From assembly GCF_030464345.1 (NCBI RefSeq), contig NZ_VCYH01000002.1, forward strand, positions 248,001 to 312,000: 64,000 nt of DNA, in the 5' to 3' direction. This document shows positions 27,801-36,366 of the stretch, one piece after another. The DNA comes from Methanoculleus frigidifontis (GTDB lineage: Archaea > Halobacteriota > Methanomicrobia > Methanomicrobiales > Methanoculleaceae). A model generated the notes under the pieces. The model worked only from the letters and a program-made list of their open reading frames with translations. It made no database searches and was not told the DNA's origin. Numbering within the stretch: position 1 is the first letter of the stretch; the number at the start of each line of letters is the position of its first letter. Made by a program: the position numbers and the translations under genes.

Positions 27801-27853
27801 TTCGGCCCGTCTTCCGGGTCGGGTTCGCCCAGTTTTGCTTCTTTTTCTGTCAT
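24851..27853 (-). CDS. CheB-CheR-PAS fusion protein, copy 2
   Basis: This 1000-residue tandem paralogue of the downstream gene has the same order: CheB (GIGASAGG, VTHMDP, GMGHDG), CheR, PAS, signalling coil, PAS, PAS. The CheB triad looks complete. The CheR part is altered where copy 1 is canonical: GPNWFFRN for GVTRFFRD, DVRSLLLYTS for SCRNLLIYLS, and FLGIDYA for FLGTAES. Methyl transfer may therefore be weakened or lost. GGAGGTGG before the ATG at 27853 fixes the start, and an upstream in-frame start is ignored. It was probably produced by tandem duplication followed by divergence. Confidence 0.86.
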   Translation of the reverse strand: MTEKEAKLGEPDPEDGPKKAVAPEEVTAPPEERPFIITGIGASAGGLDALEVFFKHTPPDLGAGYVVVTHMDPEHKSLLPEILQRHTTMPVMQIEQGMQIRPDSVYVIPPNTDLGISGGTFSLEKPSRQRGMRLPIDHFFRWLAQDQDSKAVGILLSGMGHDGVLGLRALKERLGTVLVQDPVTAEFPSMPRSVIVSGLADHIAPADKLPKLLGEYIASYHGIREAKREGREYGKARSKILALIRSRTGEDYSMFKESLVRGRIERRMGLHRIGTIEEYMRYVQEHPREIDILAQEIPTGPNWFFRNADAWGTFRKQALPDLIRSKPDDSTLRVWVSGCATGEQAYSMAIELEEAIASLGRTDEVRYQIFATDIDRDRVVEARDGTYIANIETDVSPERLERFFTKGDNTYQVRPEIREKTVFAQHNILTHPPFLHLDILDVRSLLLYTSPDVVQKLIPLFLYALNPGGILFLGIDYAAPEPPEYFRSIDAAWKIYRRMPTPEGMDIRLELPHAFTAPPAGLQAGEPGTRRGAAEPSVAALAQEWLLEQYAPPAVIVDENGDILYFQGRTGKFLEPHPGKATLNIFAMAREGLHYPLTFALKAAAQEKRVIVREPVSIRINGDEQVIRLTVRPIRRHEGASDLLVVVFEPVQKPVPEHGQPTDNRREERPKEARHSDIEGELAETRARLQHTVEDMQASQEELKSMNEELQSTNEELKSTNEELTSSKEELQSLNEELLTVNAEHQKKIEELSQTNDDMRNLLQSTEIAMLFLDEDLRVRRFTEPVTRIVSLRAGDVGRPITDLMIDIENADLVQDAREVLDTLQMRTKQVRTRDGRWYEMRIVPYRTRENRIEGVVVTFVDITSIKDLEASLRYTRTYAENIIATVREPLVVLDADLRIVSANRSFYTMFRVAPEETEGHLLYDIGNRQWDIPDLRRLLEEILPGQTELEDYEVEHDFPEIGRRTMQLNARQIRSDAGPDLILLAVEDVSERQKPQDAG

Positions 27854-28211
27854 TGCCCGGCCACCTCCGCCCTCCGGGGATTTCCCATGAGTCGTACCTG
27901 GGTACCACGGGTTCATAAGACCTCCGGGTCAGGGGTACTTGCGCAAGGGAGGTTGATCAAACCGGGCCTTTGCGTGAATAGGCTCTCCCTTTTCTGTCTG
28001 TCTGCGTAGATTGCGGGTTTTTCGCAAGAACTCCGGCGGCGTTGCGGCCGAGGTTGCTCCCGGTGGTCGCTGCAGAACAACTGCCCTCCCCCCGGGAGGG
28101 GAGCGGGCGGAGGGGGGGAAACGCTCCCGGCCAGGTGATGGAAAAATGAGGATGGCGTAGCGCATTCAATACAGCGGCAGGAGATCGGAAAATGTTCCAT
28201 CCCAGGCCGTT
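27854..28211. other. Intergenic region with a GC-rich hairpin
   Basis: These 358 bp lie between two minus-strand sensor genes with no credible gene. At about 28083-28098, CCCTCC and GGAGGG arms around a short C/G core can form a strong hairpin, perhaps the 3' end structure or leader element of a sensor transcript. The left end holds the ribosome binding site of CheB-CheR copy 2. Confidence 0.4.
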
Positions 28212-31200
28212 TCACGCGGCTTTTCGAAGCGTGAACCGGAACACCGCCCCTTCCTCCGGCCGGCCGGAAATCCGATCCTCGGCCCAGATCCTGCCGCCGT
28301 AGCGCTCGACCAGGATCTGCACCAGGTACAGCCCGAGGCCTTCGCCGACGCCCCGTTTCTTCTGCTCGTAGCGGTGGAAGATCGCCTCCTTGTCCGCGTC
28401 CGGCACGCCCGGGCCGGTGTCCTCGACCGAGACCCGGACGACCCCATCCTCCTCTTCCACCTGTACAGCAATCTCGACGCCGGGACCGCCGTGCTTGACG
28501 GCGTTGCCGATGAGGTTGGTGAAGATCACGGAGAGGAGGTCGTCGCCCCGGACCTGCAGATCCGCTCCGCCGTAGAGAACGGTGCTGTCCGGGAAGTGAT
28601 GGAGGACTTCCCGGATTGCCGCATCGAGATCCACCGGTCGGAGTTCGAGGTTCGTCCGGTGGATCCGGCGGATGGTGGAGACGGCCTTTAAGATCTCAAT
28701 GCTCTTCTGGACGCTGCGCTGGAGCTTATGCACATAGTCGATCTCTTCCTCTCTCCCCTGGAGCGAATCGATCAAGAGGTCGGCATAGAGGTTCGAGACG
28801 TTCTCGGTGTTGCCGATGTCGTGGGTGAGGATGTCGAGGTAGAGGTTTGCCTCCCGGTTTGAGACCTCCAGATCGCTCTGAAGCCGGGTGAGGTCTTCGG
28901 TCTGTCGCCGGAGCGCTTCTTCGGCCTGCTTGCGCTCGGTGATGTCGTCAAAGATCACAATGGCGATGGTGATGGTGCCCTGGGCATCGCGGAGAGGGAC
29001 CGAGGATACAAGCAACGGCAACCGCACGCCGTCCTCCCTTTCAATGAACATCTCGACATTGCGTACATTCTCTCCGGCCAGCAGTGAGCGTCTTACCGGC
29101 ATCTCTTCGAGCGGGAGCGGCGTGCCGTCGGGTCGTAGGGCTTTCACTTTTGCTGCGTGTTCCTCAAGGTCAAACCCCACATGGTCCAACCCATAGAGCT
29201 CCATCGCCCGCCGGTTTACATATGAGAAAGTGCCATCCGCTTCAACGAGAACGACGGCCGAAGGGATGGCCTCTATGATGGTCTCCAGGCGTCTTTTGGC
29301 CAGTTTTATCTGCTCGTTAGCCTGTAAGAGCGCTTCTTCGGCCTGCTTGCGTTCGGTGATATCCGTGAACACGCCAAAGGAGCCGGCATAGTTCCCGCCC
29401 CTATCCCACTGCGGGGTTGCCGATACCAGAACCCACCGGGCGGTGCCGTCCCTGTGCTTCAGGCGGCACTCGTACCTGCCGCGAAGACCGTGCTGCCGCT
29501 GTGCCTGTTGGGCGGCATGGAGGGTCGGCATGTCCTCTTCAAAGAGGAACTCCGGCAACGGCTTTCCAATCATCTCATCGACACGGTAGCCCAGCATCGC
29601 TGCCATCGCAGGATTGACACGCAGGGTGCTATGCTGCTTATCCTGTTCCCAGATTCCCTCATTGGCAGTCTCGATGATCGTCCGGTAACTCTCCTCGCTC
29701 TCCCGCAGCGCCTCTTCCACCCGCTTCTGCTCGCTGATATCGTCAAAAACCACTACCCCATACCTGATGGCACCGCACGCGTCCCGAACGGGTGTGGAAC
29801 TGACCTGAACTACTCCCTGGGTTCCATCGCCCCGGAGGATCTCGATCTCCTCGTCCAGCACCACCTCGCCGGTGGTTAAGGATCGGGAGAGGGGCCACTC
29901 ACCAATCTCGTAGGGACGCCAATCGAGATGGAATCCAGAGCGATCCCAGTCCTGGAGGACGGATTCCTGATGAGGGAACGGCATGCCCCAGATCTCTTTC
30001 ATCCGCTGGTTGGTGAGGACGATCTTTCCGCTCGGCGCCTCGGCAATGATCACACCCGCCGGCAACTGCTCTAAGACCGTCTGGAGTAACGTGCGTTCAT
30101 TCTCAATTGCATGGAAGAGGCTCTCCCGCTCCTTCTCGGCCTGTTTGCGCTCGGTGATATCGCTCGCCGTCCCGAACCATTCAACGATCTCGCCGTTTTC
30201 GTCCAGTATCGGGATCGCCCGCGAGTGTGTCCAGCCCAGGGTGCCGTCCACGCGCAGGACACGGTGTTCCAGTTCACAGATGCTCTTCGTCCGGATGGCC
30301 TCGCTGATCACCTCCAGCACATCCGGTTGGTCGTCGGGGTGGATGTATAGGTCAATCCAGGCACTGTCCGGGCTGTCCGTGTCGGGGATGAACTCTTTGC
30401 CCTCCAGATGGCGCATCTCACGCCAGTCCGGACTCGTACGGTAGACAACCTCCGAACTTGCGGTCACGAAGGCGCGGAACCGCTCCTCGCTCTTCCGCAG
30501 GGCCTTTTCTGCCTCCCTGCGTTTGCGTATGTCGTTGAAGAGGATGCCGACCCGCCGCTGCCCGGGATCGCCGGTGCGAAAAGCGTAGACGTCATAGTAG
30601 TGGCCGAGCGCACAAGCAGGATTTTCGAAGCGCACAGGCTCGCCCGTGAGGGCGATCTTCCCGTAGATCTGAAACCAGTGTTCTTCGTGCTCGGGGGCGA
30701 TCTCTCGCATCCGTCGCCCAACAGCGTCCTTGATGCCGGTCTGCCTCTCGAACGCCCGGTTCGTCTCCAGGAACCGGTAGTCGACCGGGCAGTCTGCTTC
30801 ATCAAACAGCACTTCGATCACACAGAAGCCTTCATCAATCGCTTCGAAGAGCGTGCGGTACTTCTCTCCGCTCTCCCGCACGGCCTCTTCCATCCGCTTC
30901 CGGTCGGTGATGTCCCGCACCATCCAGCGGAGCGACGCGACGTCAGCCTCCTCCGGGTGTACCGCTGCAATGCTCACGGATGCGTGCACCGGCTCTCGCG
31001 CAAGCGGCTGAAGCTGCAGTTCAAAGTTTTGGCGGGGTCTTCCGCCCGCTGCCCGGGCAAGCCGGGTCAGGAACTCGTCCCTGCTCCCCTCCGCGACGAA
31101 ATGGATGAGGTTGCGGCTCTGCAGGCTCTCCCGGTGGACGGCGAGGAGCGACTGCGCGGCTTGATTGGCCTCCCGTATCGTTCCATCCCGGTCCGTCACC

Positions 31201-31592
31201 AGGTAGCCGTCCGGCGCACCATCAAAGAGATCGGAGTAGCGTCGCCGCTCCGTTTCGGCGATCACCCTGGCTGCACTCAGCTCGTCTCTCTGCGCGCTGA
31301 GTACTTCGTTGATCTGGTGAAGCTCCTCGTTTGCCAGGCGGAGTTCCTCGTTTGCTGCAGTCAGCTCCTCCAAGTATGCCTGGGCCTGGTACTCATGCCT
31401 GTGGAGGCCGCGGCATTCCTCCACACGCTCCTGCAGGGCGGCATTCTCCCGCAGGAGCGCCTCGTTTTCTTTCCGGATCTCCTGCGTCCGCTCGTGAACA
31501 AGCCGTTCGACTTCGGTGGAGATATCCTGCGCCGCTTCGTCCTGTCCGGTGGGGCTGGAGCTCTTCTGTGTGGTTCGTGGGGGCGCCGGCAT
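28212..31592 (-). CDS. Multi-PAS sensor histidine kinase
   Basis: This 1126-residue cytoplasmic kinase starts with a coiled coil (YLEELTAANEELRLANEELH). About six PAS/PAC units follow, recognisable from the openings APDGYLVTDRDGTIREAN, AIDEGFCVIEV, FVTASSEVVYRTSP, LEQLPAGVIIAEAPSGKI, ANEGIWEQDKQHSTLRVN and IEAIPSAVVLVEADGTFSYV. The kinase core has YLDILTHDIGNTENVSNLYA (His), NLIGNAVKHGG, EDTGPGVPD and GEGLGLYLV. The start is fixed by AAGGAGGAG 7 nt upstream. The core closely matches the kinase at 33.5-35.2 kb. The many PAS units suggest several small-molecule or redox inputs; ligands are unknown. Confidence 0.88.
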   Translation of the reverse strand: MPAPPRTTQKSSSPTGQDEAAQDISTEVERLVHERTQEIRKENEALLRENAALQERVEECRGLHRHEYQAQAYLEELTAANEELRLANEELHQINEVLSAQRDELSAARVIAETERRRYSDLFDGAPDGYLVTDRDGTIREANQAAQSLLAVHRESLQSRNLIHFVAEGSRDEFLTRLARAAGGRPRQNFELQLQPLAREPVHASVSIAAVHPEEADVASLRWMVRDITDRKRMEEAVRESGEKYRTLFEAIDEGFCVIEVLFDEADCPVDYRFLETNRAFERQTGIKDAVGRRMREIAPEHEEHWFQIYGKIALTGEPVRFENPACALGHYYDVYAFRTGDPGQRRVGILFNDIRKRREAEKALRKSEERFRAFVTASSEVVYRTSPDWREMRHLEGKEFIPDTDSPDSAWIDLYIHPDDQPDVLEVISEAIRTKSICELEHRVLRVDGTLGWTHSRAIPILDENGEIVEWFGTASDITERKQAEKERESLFHAIENERTLLQTVLEQLPAGVIIAEAPSGKIVLTNQRMKEIWGMPFPHQESVLQDWDRSGFHLDWRPYEIGEWPLSRSLTTGEVVLDEEIEILRGDGTQGVVQVSSTPVRDACGAIRYGVVVFDDISEQKRVEEALRESEESYRTIIETANEGIWEQDKQHSTLRVNPAMAAMLGYRVDEMIGKPLPEFLFEEDMPTLHAAQQAQRQHGLRGRYECRLKHRDGTARWVLVSATPQWDRGGNYAGSFGVFTDITERKQAEEALLQANEQIKLAKRRLETIIEAIPSAVVLVEADGTFSYVNRRAMELYGLDHVGFDLEEHAAKVKALRPDGTPLPLEEMPVRRSLLAGENVRNVEMFIEREDGVRLPLLVSSVPLRDAQGTITIAIVIFDDITERKQAEEALRRQTEDLTRLQSDLEVSNREANLYLDILTHDIGNTENVSNLYADLLIDSLQGREEEIDYVHKLQRSVQKSIEILKAVSTIRRIHRTNLELRPVDLDAAIREVLHHFPDSTVLYGGADLQVRGDDLLSVIFTNLIGNAVKHGGPGVEIAVQVEEEDGVVRVSVEDTGPGVPDADKEAIFHRYEQKKRGVGEGLGLYLVQILVERYGGRIWAEDRISGRPEEGAVFRFTLRKAA

Positions 31593-32118
31593 CGGGGACT
31601 CCTCCTTACTGAAGTATCAAGGGCTTTCTCATGAGCTTTAATAACGGTAGCTCTCCCGGTCTCTGTAGTCATCAAGAATGGTAAACTTTCAAGCAGCGTC
31701 CGCTTTTTCTGATCTACTGGTACCCCGAGTTGTGCATGCGAAGAGCCGGATTTTGACCGTCGGACGATCGGGCGAGCTTTTTTGCTCGCGCTGCTCGCTT
31801 CGGAACAACCGCCCTGCTCTTTTCGTGGTGTCCGGGAGCACGGACGCCCTCACTCACCCGGCACGATCTTGCGAGCACGTCCGGCTGCTCTCCGCCCGCC
31901 GCTCGCATCGCCGGCTCAAGGCCAGGGCATGCATCAGGGCTGATGGATCCCACCTGCGCCCCGCACTACCGGTTACCAAACACCCGGGAAAAATGCCCGG
32001 AGAGCACCCCATCGCACCACCGGGGGCGTGAGGGCGGCAGTCCCCCGCCACAGGGGGTGCCGGCCACCTCACAACGAGATCCTGCACTCCCGAAAACCCC
32101 CCAAAAAAGAGTATCTCT
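31593..32118. other. Intergenic region without a recognisable gene
   Basis: These 526 bp have no reading frame with family resemblance. The first 15 bp hold the ribosome binding site of the multi-PAS kinase. An A-run at 32103-32108 on the right end serves the downstream nuclease gene. The remainder may be decayed coding DNA, but nothing specific is recognisable. Confidence 0.45.
32103..32108 (-). terminator. Oligo-T terminator of the nuclease lipoprotein gene
   Basis: Six A on the plus strand read as six T about 11 bp after the minus-strand stop codon. Confidence 0.45.
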
Positions 32119-33123
32119 TCAATCCCCGTCGCGTCCCGTCCAGAAGACCGCATACACCGGGTAGTGGTCCGAGACCGCTTCCGTCATCGTCTGGTTCAGC
32201 CCATAGGCTGTGTCGAACCGGAAGACCCCGGCCTCGCCCGCATAGTCGGTGCCGGCGCCGTCGGTGATGATGATCCGGTCGTAGGTGGCGTTCGTGCTCT
32301 TCGTGGTGGTGTCGAGGTCGTTGGTGATCAGCCAGGTGTACTCTTCGCCCTTCATCGTCGTGGCACCGCTCTCGTTGAAGTACGACCCGTCGGCGTTCAG
32401 GTCGCCCAGGACGATGAAGTCCTGCTCTGCAGGGTAGATCCCGCGGGCGTAGTCCACCACGGCGTCGAGGGCATCGATCTCCTCGGCGGCCTCGTCCGGG
32501 TCGGTGTGGACGACGATGGTGACCGCGTCGAAGGTTCCGTCACGCGCCGCGAACGGGGCGATGAACGGCTGGCGGTGGAACGGGTCGGTGCCCTCCGGCT
32601 CCGGGTAGGTCGCGCCGGGCGCCGTCAGCGCGATGGTGCTCCGGTCGTAGAAGTAGGCGTACTGCTCCTTGCTGCTCGTCCGGCCGAGCCGCTCGCTCTC
32701 GATGTAGGTGTAGTCGGAACCGTCGGCGTTCACGGCCTCGAGGAGTGCCGGCAGGGCGGTGCCGGAACTGTCCCGGACCTCCTGGACGGCGACGAGATCG
32801 TAGGTCCGGATGATTTGGGCGAGCACCTCCATCACCTCGGGCTTTCCGGCCTTCGTGACGCCGAAGACCTGGATGTTGAAGGCGCCGATCCGGATCGTGC
32901 CGTTCGCCGCCGGCGGGGCTCCGGTTACGGTCGGCGTCGGGGTGGCGGTCTCCTCCAGGGTCGGGATGACGATCGGTGTCGGTGTCGGTTCCGGTGTGCC
33001 GGGGAGGGTTGGCACCGTGATATCCGGCACCGAGACGTTGACCGTGCACCCTGCGGTGCAGGTGATGAGCACTATGAGCACTGCACAGATGGGCAGCGCC
33101 CGGGAGAATGGAAGTCTGGTCAT
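32119..33123 (-). CDS. Exported endonuclease/exonuclease/phosphatase-fold lipoprotein
   Basis: This 334-residue protein of the DNase-I fold is anchored outside the cell: a hydrophobic start ends in the lipobox TCTAGC (Cys about 26), then a Pro/Thr-rich spacer to about 70. The catalytic domain shows IGAFNIQVFG, AVQEVRD (metal Glu), VVHTDPDEA (His), VLGDLNADGSYF (Asp-Asn) and a final SDHYPV. All fold residues appear intact. It would cleave nucleic acid or a phosphoester in the surroundings, for nutrition or surface defence. It sits inside the sensor block but has its own terminator. Confidence 0.85.
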   Translation of the reverse strand: MTRLPFSRALPICAVLIVLITCTAGCTVNVSVPDITVPTLPGTPEPTPTPIVIPTLEETATPTPTVTGAPPAANGTIRIGAFNIQVFGVTKAGKPEVMEVLAQIIRTYDLVAVQEVRDSSGTALPALLEAVNADGSDYTYIESERLGRTSSKEQYAYFYDRSTIALTAPGATYPEPEGTDPFHRQPFIAPFAARDGTFDAVTIVVHTDPDEAAEEIDALDAVVDYARGIYPAEQDFIVLGDLNADGSYFNESGATTMKGEEYTWLITNDLDTTTKSTNATYDRIIITDGAGTDYAGEAGVFRFDTAYGLNQTMTEAVSDHYPVYAVFWTGRDGD

Positions 33124-33487
33124 TGTTTCACACTACGCGGTGCAACGATAAAAATAGAGGGCGTTTGGTCAAGCAACACTTAAATATCAGCAATTCCAGC
33201 CGGATCCGGCGAAAAAAGCACCTTCACAGAAGCCCTCGCTCGATCGATCTCGAGCCGGCCCATACCCGACGTCGTCCAAAAATCACCTTCGCTCATACGG
33301 CCGCTATGGCCTCGCGATCCTGCCGTCTCCCGGCAATCGGAGCGCGATACGGCGGCTATTTTCAGAGCCTCCATCCGCCCGCAGAACCCTTCGTTAAAAT
33401 CGAAAAAGAACGCCAATTTGCCCGCATTTCGGTACGTGCGAGGGCGACCCCATACCGGAACCGGCACACTCCTTCCGCGGAGACCGC
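33124..33487. other. Intergenic region, right part shared with 20.0 kb
   Basis: These 364 bp hold the promoter region of the nuclease gene on the left and the 3' flank of the next kinase on the right. The last ~60 bp are nearly identical to the flank of the kinase at 20.1 kb. No gene is supported. Confidence 0.5.
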
Positions 33488-33497
33488 TCAGCCCTGC
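33436..33497. repeat. 3' flank shared with the histidine kinase gene at 20.1 kb, copy 2
   Basis: Near-identical partner of 20041-20103, running across the kinase stop codon into the 3' end of the coding region. Confidence 0.8.
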
Positions 33498-35179
33498 GGC
33501 GCAGCCTTCTGCAGCGTGAACCGGAAGGCTGCTCCTTCCTCCGGCCGGCCGCACACCCGATCTTCCACCCAGATCCTGCCGCCGTAGCGTTCGACCAGGA
33601 TCCGCGCCAGGTAGAGTCCGAGACCTTCCCCAACGCCCCGCTTCTTCTGCTCGTAGCGGCAGAAGATCTCGCTCTTCTCATCGTCCGGCACGCCCGGGCC
33701 GGTGTCCTCGACCGTTACCAGCACCTCGCCGTTCTGCTCTTCCACCCGGACGGCAACCTCGACACCGGGACCGCCGTGCTTGACGGCGTTGCCGATCAGG
33801 TTGGTGAAGAGTATGGGGAGGAGATCGTCTGCAAAGACCGGGTGGTTTGCCCCGTTGCAGAGAACGATGCTGCCCGGGAAGTCCCCGATCGCCCCCTGGA
33901 CAGCCGCATTCAGATCCACCGGTCTGCATTCGGGGTTCGTCCGGTGGATCCGGCGGACGGTGGAGACCGTCTTCAAGATCTCAATGCCCTTTCGGATGCT
34001 GCGCTGCAACTTCTTTGCCCGCTCCGCCGCCTCCCCGTCCAGGGACTCGATCAGGAGGTCGGCGTAGAGGTTCGAGACGTTCTCGGTGTTCCCGATGTCG
34101 TGGGTGAGGATGTCGAGGTAGAGGTTCGCCTCCCGCTGGGCGTGTTCAAGATCCTCGTTCAACCGGGCAAGGGTTTCGGCGTGGCGCAGCAGAGCCTCCT
34201 CGACCTGTCTGCGGCAGGTGATATCCCGCTGAATTGACCCGACGCAAAACCCTCGCTGGGTGGGAGTTACGAAGACGTTCTGCTGGACGTGGCGAACGCC
34301 TCCCTGCGGAGTACGTATCTGCACGTCCAGAAGACGATTGAGGTGCGGATAGGTACCGTCCTGCAGCACCCTTTCCCACAATGCACGATACCGTGCGCGC
34401 TGGTCCGATCTGGCCCACTCCTCATTCACAACCCGCGACTGGATCTCCCATGCCGGCTCTCCAAGCACATCCCTGGCTTTCAGCCCGGTTATCAGTTCCA
34501 TGCCCATGTTCCAGGTAGTGATCCGCCCTGCTTCGTCGGTAAAGAGAATGCCATCCATGGATTTCTCAATCAGGTTCCTCAATTGCTCGTCGCGCTCCAG
34601 GATGGCTTCTTCCGCCAGCTTGCGCCCGGTGATATCCGAGATAACGGCGACGCCGAACCGCGGGGCGCCTCCAGCACAGGTAACGGGCGCAGAACTGACC
34701 TCAAGGAATCCGGCGGTGCCGTCCGGCCGGGTGAATGCGATCTCTTCGCTCGCGACGCTCTCCCTTTGGGCGATCGACCGGGAGAGCGGCCACTCTTCAG
34801 GCGTGTACGGCTGCCCGTCAGGATGAAACCCGAGCTGCCCGAAGAGATCGCAGGCTGCCTCAGCCGGGAATGGGTGATGCCGCAGGATCTGATCTGCCTT
34901 CTCATTGCTGAGAATGAGCTCTCCTGACGGTGCGTCGACGACGATCACGCCGGCCGGCATCTGGTCGATCACGGCCCGGAGCATGGCACGCTTGTTCCGA
35001 ACCCTGTCCAGAAGCCGGTCGCGTTCCTCTTCGGCGTTCCGCGCGCGTTCGTCAAGTGCGTCGAACTGGTCCGCAAGGGTTTCGATGAGACGGCGATCGG
35101 CAGGATCGGCTTTTTCCCAGAGGCGCTGCAGGGTAGTCGGCAACCGCTCGCCGGAGGACATCACCCCAGATCTTTTCAT
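33488..35179 (-). CDS. Two-PAS sensor histidine kinase
   Basis: This 563-residue cytoplasmic kinase begins with an N-terminal helical region, then PAS 1 (VIDQMPAGVIVVDAPSGELI) and PAS 2 (IEKSMDGILFTDEAGRITTW). The kinase core has YLDILTHDIGNTENVSNLYA, NLIGNAVKHGG, EDTGPGVPD and GEGLGLYLA. The core is very close to that of the multi-PAS kinase at 28.2 kb, while the last ~60 residues and 3' flank match the kinase at 20.1 kb, so it looks like a mosaic. A second ATG 18 nt downstream (MSSGERL) is an equally possible start. The partner is unknown. Confidence 0.85.
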   Translation of the reverse strand: MKRSGVMSSGERLPTTLQRLWEKADPADRRLIETLADQFDALDERARNAEEERDRLLDRVRNKRAMLRAVIDQMPAGVIVVDAPSGELILSNEKADQILRHHPFPAEAACDLFGQLGFHPDGQPYTPEEWPLSRSIAQRESVASEEIAFTRPDGTAGFLEVSSAPVTCAGGAPRFGVAVISDITGRKLAEEAILERDEQLRNLIEKSMDGILFTDEAGRITTWNMGMELITGLKARDVLGEPAWEIQSRVVNEEWARSDQRARYRALWERVLQDGTYPHLNRLLDVQIRTPQGGVRHVQQNVFVTPTQRGFCVGSIQRDITCRRQVEEALLRHAETLARLNEDLEHAQREANLYLDILTHDIGNTENVSNLYADLLIESLDGEAAERAKKLQRSIRKGIEILKTVSTVRRIHRTNPECRPVDLNAAVQGAIGDFPGSIVLCNGANHPVFADDLLPILFTNLIGNAVKHGGPGVEVAVRVEEQNGEVLVTVEDTGPGVPDDEKSEIFCRYEQKKRGVGEGLGLYLARILVERYGGRIWVEDRVCGRPEEGAAFRFTLQKAAPQG

Positions 35180-35350
35180 TGGTGTACGCTTCGATCATCA
35201 CCGTTCCCCATTATGGCCTTTCCGATCCGGACCCGGCGTACTCCCGGCCGCTGCACGGGGAAAGAGATGGGTGTGGGATACCTGTACAAAGAAAGATAAA
35301 ATAGCGTGGGTGCATCCGTTCAGGACGGAAAGAGAGGGATATTCCCTCCC

Positions 35351-35854
35351 TCACGCCAGGGTCGGCACGGTGTCCGCCCAGGTCTCGACCGTGGTGCGGA
35401 TGGTGTCGCTCTGGTAGCTCGTGATCCGGACTGCATCGCGGGAGAACGTGACGTAGTAGATCTCCCCGGACGGGTCGTGGCACTTGAGCTGGCACGAGTA
35501 GGTGTCGCCCGCTGCGTCGCGAACGGCATCTCCACCCATCGCGGCCTCGAGCGCTGCGTTGCCCATCAGCTCGGTTGCCGCGGCACCGAACGCGGCGACG
35601 CTCGGCGCCCGTGCGGAGATCCGGCCGACGGTCTTGGCCGCGATGTCCTCGTAGATCACCTTCGCGGTGTAGGACTCGCGGTTCCGGCTGACGCCGTCAT
35701 ACGTGACGCCGCCCTCCACGTAGTCCACGCACCCAAAGGGGTTGTCAGAGAGCACCGACGCGATGAGTGCATCGAAGGTGCTGATGTCGGCGATCGGAGC
35801 GGTGAGTTCCCGGACCGCCGTCTTGGTGTTGTTGGTCTCGACAAAGTCTGCCAT
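35351..35854 (-). CDS. Hypothetical soluble protein
   Basis: This 167-residue protein starts MADFVETNNTKTAVREL after a CAGGAGC ribosome binding site; 37 upstream in-frame codons are rejected. It has an N-terminal helical part, GCVDYVEGGVTYDGVSRNRE, and a C-terminal beta-rich part (YSCQLKCHDPSGEIYYVTFS). No family was recognised. A/T-rich TATA-like sequences lie at about 35893-35912. It stands alone between a sensor kinase and a divergent small membrane protein gene. Confidence 0.7.
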   Translation of the reverse strand: MADFVETNNTKTAVRELTAPIADISTFDALIASVLSDNPFGCVDYVEGGVTYDGVSRNRESYTAKVIYEDIAAKTVGRISARAPSVAAFGAAATELMGNAALEAAMGGDAVRDAAGDTYSCQLKCHDPSGEIYYVTFSRDAVRITSYQSDTIRTTVETWADTVPTLA

Positions 35855-36120
35855 TGGTCTGCTCCTGCCTGCCGAGTCCCGGGATGACAGACAATCTAAA
35901 GATATTACCCTGAAGGATATTAATCTGCCTTGACCGGGCGGGCCTGGACGGCGATCCCGGGCCACCGGAGCAGGCGATCGAAGCCTTCCGGCGCCGATCG
36001 CATCGCCGAAAGGGTGCCGGCAGGGTGGGCGCGGAGCGGCATCCTGCCGCGCACAGAGATTACTTCAAGTAATACTTATCCCCCGCCGGCGCCTATGCAC
36101 TCTCACGGAGGAGTGCGTAC
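35855..36120. promoter_or_regulatory. Divergent promoter region with a perfect palindrome
   Basis: This gap separates two divergent genes. At 36059-36073, ATTACTT-C-AAGTAAT is a perfect 7-bp inverted repeat overlapping a TATA-like TAATACTTAT, 48-62 nt before the small membrane protein. A repressor bound here would block its promoter. No regulator gene is adjacent. Confidence 0.4.
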
Positions 36121-36366
36121 ATGCCGGAGGAGAAGACGACCCGGGAGATGGTCTACGAGATCAGCAGGGACGTGAAGTGGATCTGCACGACGCTGCAGCG
36201 GATGGAGAAGACGCACGAGGACTTCGAGGCCCGGCTCCGCGGCCTCGAGGGCTGGCGGCAGACGAAGACCGGCGAGGAGCGGCGGACGTGCCGGATCGGC
36301 GCCGGCGCCGGCGGCCTCGTGGGCGGGGTCGTGGCGGTGCTGGTCCGGGTGCTCGGCGGGTGGTAG
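36121..36366 (+). CDS. Small coiled-coil membrane protein (XhlA-like layout)
   Basis: This 81-residue protein has an acidic/basic helical part likely to form a coiled coil (VYEISRDVKWICTTLQRMEK, then HEDFEARLRGLEGWR) and a C-terminal glycine-rich membrane helix (GAGAGGLVGGVVAVLVRVLG). This layout recalls haemolysin XhlA and phage holin-associated proteins, but no firm family call is made. A ribosome binding site (GGAGG) lies 11 nt before the ATG. Confidence 0.65.
   Translation: MPEEKTTREMVYEISRDVKWICTTLQRMEKTHEDFEARLRGLEGWRQTKTGEERRTCRIGAGAGGLVGGVVAVLVRVLGGW

Noticed and set aside
31678-32031. A 117-codon frame in the gap before the nuclease gene
   Set aside because: No homology, no ribosome binding site and competing frames on the other strand.
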